Of a DNA stretch of 11,150 nt, positions 5,861-11,150 are shown one piece after another. The first letter of the stretch is position 1, and every line of letters begins with the position of its first letter. Source of the stretch: Chloroflexota bacterium (GTDB taxonomy: Bacteria > Chloroflexota > Dehalococcoidia > UBA3495); contig JADFNR010000113.1 of assembly GCA_022563275.1 (NCBI GenBank), forward strand, positions 1 to 11,150, read 5' to 3'. A program made the position numbers and the translations under genes. The notes below the pieces were generated by a model. That model was not told where the DNA came from and did no database searches. It worked only from the letters and a program-made list of their open reading frames with translations.

Positions 5861-5964
5861 CAAACAAAAGAGGCCCCGGCAATAGCCGGGGCCTCTTCCA
5901 ATCTCGCGGTGTGAGGTTTTTGTCGGGCAAAAAAATTCGCCTCAACTTTTGTTGTTGAAGCGCT
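5861..5964 (-). ncRNA. Candidate small RNA, about 104 nt, minus strand
   Basis: On the minus strand TTGACA (6000-5995), an 18-base spacer and TAAGAT (5976-5971) with an extended-10 TGC make a near-consensus promoter. The predicted transcript ends at the strong hairpin plus T-tract near 5861. It contains no ATG. It could fold as CTTCAAC/GTTGAGG (about 5959-5940), or alternatively TGAGG/CCTCA enclosing TTTTTG/CAAAAA (5943-5913), so two exclusive structures compete. It does not look like SRP RNA, 6S RNA or a tRNA. Promoter and terminator are seen; existence of the RNA is inference. Confidence 0.4.
5868..5897. terminator. Strong hairpin terminator after tam, probably bidirectional
   Basis: A perfect 13-pair stem, AAGAGGCCCCGGC / GCCGGGGCCTCTT, with loop AATA. 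On the minus strand it continues TTTGTTTG (5867 down to 5860), a good T-tract. On the plus strand the tract is only TTCC. It can end tam and the candidate minus-strand RNA. Confidence 0.85.
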
Positions 5965-5970
5965 TCGGCT

Positions 5971-6000
5971 ATCTTAGCATACTGAACACCAAGTTGTCAA
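5971..6000 (-). promoter_or_regulatory. Near-consensus minus-strand promoter for the candidate small RNA
   Basis: TTGACA and TAAGAT with 18 bases between them and TGC directly before the -10. There is no protein gene downstream on this strand before the terminator at 5868-5897. Confidence 0.5.
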
Positions 6001-6025
6001 CCTTTTACGCCTAGATCCATATAAT
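5994..6025 (+). promoter_or_regulatory. Candidate promoter for the cinA-like/ridA-like pair
   Basis: A perfect TATAAT lies at 6020-6025. TTGTCA (5994-5999) is upstream with a long 20-base spacer; TCAACC (5997-6002) would give 17. It is followed by an inverted repeat GGCAAT/ATTGCC (6027-6032 / 6043-6048) that covers the predicted start site, a possible operator. The leader before the ATG at 6146 would be about 110 bases. Confidence 0.45.
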
Positions 6026-6145
6026 AGGCAATTTCTGGCCGCATTGCCCAGACCGGTATGGGCGTTCTCCCACTCCTCATGTAGAATAGCTGTGCCTTAC
6101 CCGAGGTTCATCTGAGAGCCCGGAATCTCCCACCGGAGGGCCCCA

Positions 6146-6634
6146 ATGCCGGACCTAACTTCTCTCGCCGCCCCGGCGGGCGCGCTGCTAAAGGAACGCA
6201 ACCAGAACATCGCCGTCGCTGAATCGTCCTGCGGTGGTCTCATCTCCGCGGCGCTGGTGTCGATACCGGGCGCGTCCAACTATTATGTGGGCGGCAGCAC
6301 CATCTACACCCGAGTGGCGCAGAAGGGACTGTTACTGGTCCCCGACGAGACCATGGTAGGCATGCGGGCCAGCAGCGAACCGTATGCGTTGCTCAATGCC
6401 CGCACCATCCGCGACGCCCTGGGCACCGTCTGGGGATTGGCCGAGACCGGGGCGAGCGGTCCAACGGGAAACCGCTACGGAGATTCTTCCGGCCACGCTT
6501 GTTTCGCCGTGGTTGGACCGGTTGAGAAGGTCATCACCCTGGAGACCGGCGACACCGACCGGGAAAAGAATATGTGGGTGTTCGCCAAGGCGGCGCTGGA
6601 CCTATTGATCGAATGCTTGAACGAGTCCAAATAG
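6146..6634 (+). CDS. CinA C-terminal-domain protein, probable nicotinamide-nucleotide amidohydrolase type
   Basis: 162 residues, the usual size for a stand-alone CinA C-terminal domain (PncC family). The motif AESSCGGLISAAL (25-37) corresponds to AESCTGG in typical PncC, and TGASGPTGNRYGDSSGH (101-117) corresponds to the TGIAGPGGG region. PncC deamidates nicotinamide mononucleotide to nicotinate mononucleotide in NAD salvage. The order SSC in place of SCT keeps serines in the catalytic loop but changes their spacing, so activity on NMN is not certain. GGAGGG (6135-6140) sits five bases before the ATG. It is followed after 76 bases by a RidA-family gene, and the two probably share a transcript ending at 7247-7287. 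A TATAAT-type promoter is upstream. Confidence 0.82.
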   Translation: MPDLTSLAAPAGALLKERNQNIAVAESSCGGLISAALVSIPGASNYYVGGSTIYTRVAQKGLLLVPDETMVGMRASSEPYALLNARTIRDALGTVWGLAETGASGPTGNRYGDSSGHACFAVVGPVEKVITLETGDTDREKNMWVFAKAALDLLIECLNESK

Positions 6635-6710
6635 GTCTCTTTAATCAAATGCCCGACTCGGTCCAAGTAGCTCTTATTTGGGGGCGAATTTCGGCGATGG
6701 AGAACGATTC

Positions 6711-7178
6711 ATGACCGTCGTGGAATCCAGATTGGCCGAAATGGGATATACGCTTCCCGATCCTCCACAACCCATCGGCAACTACCTGTCTGCGTCTCGC
6801 AGTGGAAACATCATGTGGATGGCCGGTGTGGGCTCGCGCCGGGCGGACGGGTCGCGCATCAGCGGCAAGCTGGGAGCGGACCTCACGGTGGAGCAGGGTT
6901 ACGAGGCAGCTCAGTGGTGCGCGTTAAACCTGTTGGCCCGTATGAAAATGGAGTTGGGAGACCTGGACCGTGTCACCGGCATCCTCAAGGTCGTGGGGAT
7001 GGTCAATAGCTCTCCGGACTTCGAAGAACAAGCCAAGGTAGTGGACGGTGCGTCGGACCTGTTCGTGGAACTCTTCGGAGAGGCCGGACGGCACAGTAGA
7101 TCAGCGCCGGGGATGGCCGTCCTTCCGGGGAACACGGCGGTTATCGTCGATTGCGTCATCGAGGTCGCAGAAGGCTAA
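6711..7178 (+). CDS. RidA/YjgF/YER057c-family protein
   Basis: 155 residues. The conserved parts are GNYLSASRSGNIMWMAGVG (23-41), the tripled GKLGADLTVEQGYEAAQWC helix entry, and a C-terminal SAPGMAVLPGNTAVIVDCVIEV block. The GRHSRSAPGMAVLP arrangement is typical of the longer RidA-like subfamily of about 150 residues rather than of E. coli RidA. Classical RidA hydrolyses reactive enamines and imines made by PLP enzymes, using an arginine near the end; whether this subfamily has that activity is not established by sequence. Trimeric, cytosolic. The ATG at 6711 is chosen because GGAGA (6699-6703) lies seven bases upstream; an upstream TTG at 6678 lacks a site. It follows the CinA-like gene by 76 bases, and a terminator follows. 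Confidence 0.85.
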   Translation: MTVVESRLAEMGYTLPDPPQPIGNYLSASRSGNIMWMAGVGSRRADGSRISGKLGADLTVEQGYEAAQWCALNLLARMKMELGDLDRVTGILKVVGMVNSSPDFEEQAKVVDGASDLFVELFGEAGRHSRSAPGMAVLPGNTAVIVDCVIEVAEG

Positions 7179-7246
7179 CACCCGTTTCGATCTAGCAAAG
7201 CCGGGTTAGATAGAACCGGCGTGCACAGTATCACACCGAAAAAGCC

Positions 7247-7287
7247 ACACGCCCTCAGCGTTAGACCGCCAAGGGCGTGTTTTTATT
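7247..7287. terminator. Bidirectional terminator between convergent genes
   Basis: ACACGCCCT (7247-7255) pairs with AGGGCGTGT (7272-7280), loop 16 bases. On the plus strand TTTTTATT follows; on the minus strand GGCTTTTTCGG follows. It can end both the RidA-like transcript and the zinc-ribbon gene on the other strand. Confidence 0.85.
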
Positions 7288-7338
7288 CGATTTTACTATT
7301 GGACTTGGGGACGGGTGAGGATCCCCAGGATCATTGGC

Positions 7339-7677
7339 TTAGTAGCGTCCGCCGCCGCCGCCGCCGCCGCCGCCAGTGCCGCCACCCTGCCGGCTGAAGC
7401 AATCGCTACAGTAGACGGGGCGGTCACCGCGGGGCCGGAACGGAACCGTGGCCTCATTGCCGCATTCGGCGCAGATAACCGTGTGCATCTCGCGGGGACC
7501 CCGGTCAAAACCGAAGCCGTCGGACGAACGGTTGGCACGCCTCGACTGTCGGCAAGAGGGGCACCGCTTGGGCTCGTTCGTGTATCCCTTCTCAGCATGA
7601 TACGACTGATCGTCGGCTGAGAAGATGAACGACTGTCCACACTCCACGCATGTAAGATTTCTGTCCTGGTAGCTCAT
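7339..7677 (-). CDS. Double zinc-ribbon protein with poly-glycine tail
   Basis: 112 residues. The first ribbon has C10, C13, C39 and C42, with the block GQSFIFSADDQSYHAEKG characteristic of the zf-trcl-type probable zinc ribbon. The second has C69, C72, C90 and C93 (CAECG ... CSDC), the CxxC-x17-CxxC type. After residue 97 the chain is a glycine tail with nine consecutive glycines and ends RY. Proteins of this build are widespread in Chloroflexota and some Firmicutes, without a known function; the tail and ribbons suggest nucleic-acid binding. The start at 7677 is preferred over an in-frame ATG at 7731 because homology begins at MSYQDRNLTC and AGGGAAG lies about seven bases upstream. It stands alone on this strand and ends at the shared terminator. 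Confidence 0.82.
   Translation of the reverse strand: MSYQDRNLTCVECGQSFIFSADDQSYHAEKGYTNEPKRCPSCRQSRRANRSSDGFGFDRGPREMHTVICAECGNEATVPFRPRGDRPVYCSDCFSRQGGGTGGGGGGGGGRY
7349..7374. repeat. (GCC)8 trinucleotide run coding the glycine tail
   Basis: Eight perfect GCC units at 7351-7374, preceded by TCC, read as GGC/GGA glycine codons on the minus strand. In-frame length change by slippage would vary the tail without breaking the gene. Confidence 0.9.
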
Positions 7678-7915
7678 AGATGACTTCCCTGTTCTTGTAG
7701 AGTTGGCAAAAGTCTGGTCATCGAGACGCAAAGACGCGGAATGCTATAAGGAGACCCGGAGGGACGAAATGCCCGTGGATACCCGTAGACCGATCTAGTA
7801 TGCCTATATAAAGACACAGAACACTGCCACCGGTTCGGAGTATAACATATATCACGATGCCCCGTAGGCTCAAAATGTCGATGTTTACCGAAGCGCGGCT
7901 AGTCTGGGAGCAGGC

Positions 7916-8824
7916 TTAACGCGTAGCGCCCAAGATCACCAGTATCACCCCCCCAACACTAAGCCCCGTGCCCGCCACCAACAGCCAGTCGATAACCTCC
8001 AAGCGCCGGAGGAAAATGCGGGCCAGCACCAGCGTGATCAAGGGCGTGCAGGCGTAGATGGGGCTCACCACGGTGACCGGGGCCCGGCTCAACGCCTGGA
8101 ACAGGGAGGCCACCGCCAAACCCTGGAAGAGTCCGGCCAAGGCGCAGATCAAGAGGTATTTACCGGGCAGGGTCTGGATGCTGCTAACCACCTGCCGGTG
8201 CAGAAGAGCGGTCAGAATCACTGCGCCCACGGCCAGTGCCAGGCCCGCGGTGAGCAATGGGTCCACGATGCCGGAAACCACGTGCCTGCTGATGACGTCC
8301 CTGCTGGCGAAGGTGGCTGCTCCAAACAAGGCTAAAACGTACCCCAGGCGCCGCACATTCACGACCTGGCCGCCCACGTTTGAGCCAGTCCTGGGCACCA
8401 CGACCAGAAAAAGGCCGGCGACGATGACCGGTGTTCCCAGGGTCACCAAGAGGTCCGGCCGTTCGCCAAGCAGGATCACGCCCAGGGCGAAGGCGATGAC
8501 GGGCTGGACGCCGGACATGGTGACCGCCCGGGCCGCCCCCACCATTGAGATGGCGGTGACCAGCAGAACACGGGCCACGGGGTAAGCCATGATGCCCATG
8601 ACCAAGATCCAGCCCATGGCCTCAAGTGACAGCGACCCGATCTCATCCAGTCTCAGGGCCAGGGCCAGGCCCGCCACCAATGCCACGCTGCTGAGCACAG
8701 TCAACAGCGCCGCCGTTGGCGGCGGCACTTTTTGGGTGCCCACCCTGACCAGGACGTTGCCGCTGGCGAATCCGCAGGCCGCCAGGAACGCAAAGGCGAC
8801 TGCTACCGCCAAAGACCCCTCCAA
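7916..8824 (-). CDS. EamA/DMT-superfamily membrane transporter
   Basis: 302 residues with about ten hydrophobic segments in two tandem EamA repeats of about 140 residues. The first repeat ends in the family block VQPVIAFALGVILLGERPD followed by an IVAGLFLVVV helix. The second ends SPIYACTPLITLVLARIFLRR and GTGLSVGGVILVIL. Members of the drug/metabolite transporter family export or import small metabolites; the substrate cannot be told from sequence. There is no ATG before residue 70 or so. The longest frame starts at TTG 8824 just after an in-frame stop, with AGGA very close. A second TTG at 8812 has GGAGG (8822-8818) five bases upstream and may be the real start, giving 298 residues. It is transcribed away from the GMC gene direction-wise in the same strand, 70 bases after it, so co-transcription is possible. 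Confidence 0.87.
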   Translation of the reverse strand: MEGSLAVAVAFAFLAACGFASGNVLVRVGTQKVPPPTAALLTVLSSVALVAGLALALRLDEIGSLSLEAMGWILVMGIMAYPVARVLLVTAISMVGAARAVTMSGVQPVIAFALGVILLGERPDLLVTLGTPVIVAGLFLVVVPRTGSNVGGQVVNVRRLGYVLALFGAATFASRDVISRHVVSGIVDPLLTAGLALAVGAVILTALLHRQVVSSIQTLPGKYLLICALAGLFQGLAVASLFQALSRAPVTVVSPIYACTPLITLVLARIFLRRLEVIDWLLVAGTGLSVGGVILVILGATR

Positions 8825-8892
8825 ACTTTCCTGATGTTAGCCCGGTCTAACTACGTATATGGCTCTGCCCGCACAGCCGGACTCAACGTTTC

Positions 8893-10422
8893 TTAAGCCG
8901 CCCAGTCCGCCACCCGTTCACCGATCATGATGGCGGTGGCGTTGGCATTGGCCCGGATGACCTGGGGCATGACCGAGGAATCGGCAACCCACAGACCCAG
9001 AAATCCCTTCACCCGGCACTGCTGGTCCACCACGGCCATGGGGTCTGAGTCGGGCCCGATCTTGCAGGTCCCGGACACATGCCTGGCCGTGCCCACCGTT
9101 TGCCGGATCCACAGATCCAAAGCATCGTCGCCGGCCAGAATCTCGTCGGACGGCGCCATCCTAAACTCGGATACGTCTTTGTAGGCGTCGGTCTCCAAGA
9201 GTTTCACCGCCAGCCGGATACCGTCCCGCATGCGGCGCATGTCTTCGGGATGGCTGAAATACCGGTAATCGAACCTGGGCTGAACGGTGGGATCGGAAGA
9301 AGCCAGCCGCAGGAACCCAGCCCCCGCCGGCAGCTCGATCACGCAGGATATCCGGCCGATGCGGTCGGGCAGGTCCTCTCCGGTGAAGGGGTTGAACACC
9401 GAACTGGTGGTCATCATCATGTCGTTGGATTCTTTGGATCCCTTGGCGGTATACCGCAAGGCGATGCGCACGCCCGAGGCGTCGGGCGCCAGCCTTATGC
9501 CCTCTTTCACCTTGAAAGATATGGGTGCGATGGGGTGGTTGCGCAGGTTGGCGCCGACTCCAGGGGTGTCCTGCAATACCGGTATGCCGAACTCCTCAAG
9601 TTGGTCCTTGGGCCCGATGCCCGAGAGCATGAGGATGTGAGGCGATTTTAACGCTCCGGCAGAGAGCACCACTTTACCGCTTTCCACGGTAAAGACCTCG
9701 CCGCCGCTCTCGACCTCCACTCCGGTGACCTGGCCTCCCTGGGTGAGTATCTTGCGGACGAATACGTTGCCTCTGATGGTGAGGTTGAGACGGTGCCGCA
9801 TGGGCGCGAGGTGGGTGATGGCGGTGCTCATCCTAACCCCGTTCTTGCTGTTCATGGGCACGACACCCACACCCGTGGGGTTGACGCCGTTCATGTCTTC
9901 AGTGGTGTCATGCCCGTTCTGCAGACAGGCCGTGTGGAAGGCCGATTGGATGACAGGCCAGGTCTCGCCCACCTTGCGGCTGATGGGGAGCGGGCCGTCC
10001 GTCCCATGGTAGTCGTCTTTAATGTCGAGGTCCGTCTCCGCCTTCCGGAAATAGGGCAGCACCTTGCTGTAGGACCATTCGTCGTTGCCCCAAGACGCCC
10101 AGTCGTCGAAGTCCTGGGGGATACCCCGCAGATAGACCTGGCCGTTGATGGAACCGCCCCCTCCGATGACCTTGCCCTGGGCCACGTGAATCTCGCCCTG
10201 CTCTTCGGTGATCGTCCCCCGCAATGCCCAATTGTGCGGTGATTTCTCGTCTTCGGCGGCCCGCGTATGACCGTTCTGGATGTCTTCGGGCAGGTTGCTC
10301 AGGTCGGGATAGTCCGTTCCCGCCTCCAATAGCAGCACGGTGGTGCCAGCATCTTCGGCCAGCCTGGCAGCGACCACGGATCCGGCGGACCCTCCGCCGA
10401 CAACGATGACACCGTATTTCAT
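8893..10422 (-). CDS. GMC-family FAD-dependent oxidoreductase (choline-dehydrogenase-like)
   Basis: 509 residues. The FAD-binding Rossmann motif GGGSAG (9-14) is followed by the acidic end of the second strand, E33 in LLLEAG. GMC signature 1 is around GKVIGGGGSINGQVYLRG (83-100), and signature 2 is GALKSPHILMLSGIGP in the middle. The C-terminal domain has H448 in RHVSGTCKIG and a conserved asparagine pair in RANANATAIMIGE, the usual His/Asn active-site pair. These enzymes oxidise primary or secondary alcohols, such as choline, polyethylene glycol or aryl alcohols; the substrate is not predictable here. Cytoplasmic, with no signal peptide. Start chosen at MKYGVIVVGGG with AGAGGAAG close upstream; an in-frame ATG at 10464 would add 14 residues before the conserved start. 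It lies 168 bases downstream of nudC and 70 bases before the EamA gene. Confidence 0.92.
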   Translation of the reverse strand: MKYGVIVVGGGSAGSVVAARLAEDAGTTVLLLEAGTDYPDLSNLPEDIQNGHTRAAEDEKSPHNWALRGTITEEQGEIHVAQGKVIGGGGSINGQVYLRGIPQDFDDWASWGNDEWSYSKVLPYFRKAETDLDIKDDYHGTDGPLPISRKVGETWPVIQSAFHTACLQNGHDTTEDMNGVNPTGVGVVPMNSKNGVRMSTAITHLAPMRHRLNLTIRGNVFVRKILTQGGQVTGVEVESGGEVFTVESGKVVLSAGALKSPHILMLSGIGPKDQLEEFGIPVLQDTPGVGANLRNHPIAPISFKVKEGIRLAPDASGVRIALRYTAKGSKESNDMMMTTSSVFNPFTGEDLPDRIGRISCVIELPAGAGFLRLASSDPTVQPRFDYRYFSHPEDMRRMRDGIRLAVKLLETDAYKDVSEFRMAPSDEILAGDDALDLWIRQTVGTARHVSGTCKIGPDSDPMAVVDQQCRVKGFLGLWVADSSVMPQVIRANANATAIMIGERVADWAA

Positions 10423-10469
10423 GCTTCCTCTTTGGGATTTTGGATTGGATGGAGTTCGATCCACGAGAT

Positions 10470-10524
10470 TCCCACCAATTTACCGCCGGGCTGGTGGGAG
10501 AGGGGATGGCCGCGGGCTATTATA
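10470..10524 (-). promoter_or_regulatory. Possible -10 and leader hairpin before the GMC gene
   Basis: A perfect TATAAT on the minus strand (10524-10519), with no good -35 at the right distance. Between it and the ATG lies an 8-pair inverted repeat TCCCACCA/TGGTGGGA (10470-10477 / 10492-10499). This could be a promoter with a regulated leader, or a weak stop after nudC. Confidence 0.3.
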
Positions 10525-10590
10525 AGCGCAATCCGCGATCCAGCGGTACCCTTCCGCGATAACCCCAGAAACAGCGCCCAAAACCAGCCC

Positions 10591-11150
10591 TTAGCCGCCG
10601 TTAACCCATGTCGTGATCAAATGATGGGCGATGGCGATGGGCTGGGGGACGTTCAGGGTGTCGTTCTTGCCCTGCAGAGCTGCCGACACCTCGTCCCGGG
10701 AGAACCACCGGACGTCGTTCATCTCGTCATCGTCAAAGTTTATCTCGGTGGTCGCCGCGTCGGCATGACAGCCAATCATCAGAGACGACGGGAAAGGCCA
10801 GGGCTGGGACGAGTGATAACGTACCCGGCCCACCTGGATGCCAGCCTCTTCCATCACCTCCCTCGCCACGGCTTCTTCGATGGACTCCCCTTGGTCCACG
10901 AACCCGGCCAAGGCCGAATAGGTGTTGGTGCGGTTCAAGCGGCCCCGGCGGGACTGGCCCAATAAACAACGGTCGCCGTCGGACACCACGACAATGACCA
11001 CGGGGTCCGTGCGTGGATAGGTCTCCACCTCGCATCTGGTGCATCTACGCACCTGCCCGCCACGTTTCATCACGGTCTCGCCGCCGCAGATGGCGCAGAA
11101 GCCGTTGCGGTTGTGCCAGTTGATCTGGGCCCTGGCCTGGGCGACGATGC
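10591..11150 (-). CDS. nudC: NADH pyrophosphatase / NAD-capped RNA hydrolase, 5'-truncated by window edge
   Basis: 185 residues are visible; the N-terminus lies beyond the window. Reading from the edge gives IVAQARAQINWHNRNGFCAICG, a zinc ribbon of four cysteines (CAIC ... CTRC), then YPRTDPVVIVVV. The Nudix box runs from GFVDQGE through REVMEEAGI with exact G-x5-E-x7-REUxEExGU spacing. The NudC-specific SQPWPFPSSLM follows. NudC cleaves NADH to NMNH and AMP and removes NAD caps from RNA 5' ends. The frame is open to the edge, so the ATG at 11073 is internal: the zinc-ribbon CAIC lies upstream of it. Downstream on the same strand, 168 bases away, is the GMC gene. Confidence 0.93.
   Translation of the reverse strand, partial: IVAQARAQINWHNRNGFCAICGGETVMKRGGQVRRCTRCEVETYPRTDPVVIVVVSDGDRCLLGQSRRGRLNRTNTYSALAGFVDQGESIEEAVAREVMEEAGIQVGRVRYHSSQPWPFPSSLMIGCHADAATTEINFDDDEMNDVRWFSRDEVSAALQGKNDTLNVPQPIAIAHHLITTWVNGG

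Noticed and set aside
6678..6710. TTG start extending the RidA-like protein by 11 residues
   Set aside because: No ribosome-binding site before it, while ATG 6711 has GGAGA at good spacing and begins at the usual family N-terminus.
7769..7798. Nine-codon frame (MPVDTRRPI) after a strong GGAGGGAC site
   Set aside because: Too short to support as a gene; no attenuator or downstream gene on the same strand that a leader peptide could control.
8058..8585. 175-codon plus-strand frame opposite the EamA transporter
   Set aside because: Antisense shadow; the minus-strand product is a clear two-repeat DMT transporter.
10451..10465. tRNA T-arm-like sequence GGAGTTCGATCC
   Set aside because: The flanking bases do not form a T-stem and no acceptor or anticodon arm is present.
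1..11150. CRISPR arrays, insertion sequences or transposase genes
   Set aside because: No regularly spaced repeats of the right length and no transposase-like protein in any frame; the only mobility gene is the serine recombinase.

Overview
The window appears to come from the chromosome of a bacterium that is probably a member of the Chloroflexota (Dehalococcoidia / SAR202-like). This placement is an inference. It rests on a tmRNA whose tag reads GEREFALAA, close to the Dehalococcoides tag as I remember it (GERELVLAG), on the mix of housekeeping families, and on a serine-recombinase element sitting at ssrA, an arrangement known from Dehalococcoides. No 16S or other decisive marker is present.

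Left part (1 to about 3232) is the right-hand end of an integrated mobile element, all on the + strand. It holds a 5'-truncated Mom-like DNA-modification protein, a ParB-domain protein overlapping it by 14 bases, a small zinc-ribbon protein, a short protein that ends in an ATGA overlap with the next gene, and a large serine recombinase. The recombinase reading frame does not stop inside the element. It runs 15 codons into the antisense of the tmRNA 3' end and uses a stop codon there. A long hairpin inside the last recombinase codons lies just downstream of the tmRNA and is placed to act as its terminator. This marks the ssrA 3' end as the attachment site.

Middle (3233-3586, minus) is a complete tmRNA gene with a G3-U70 pair, a helix 5 enclosing the tag stop codon and an encoded CCA. 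Beyond it the host chromosome carries a 64-residue KOW-like protein with a possible leaderless promoter, a 340-base intergenic stretch, a CvpA-family membrane protein, a trans-aconitate methyltransferase (tam), a candidate small RNA on the minus strand, a CinA/PncC-type amidohydrolase and a RidA-family protein. A terminator that can work in both directions separates these from the minus-strand genes.

Right part (7339-11150, minus) holds a double zinc-ribbon protein with a glycine tail, an EamA/DMT transporter, a GMC flavoprotein oxidoreductase and the C-terminal part of NudC (NADH pyrophosphatase), which is cut by the window edge. These look like ordinary housekeeping or catabolic genes. The most interesting region is the mobile-element end with its Mom/ParB cargo and its junction with ssrA.
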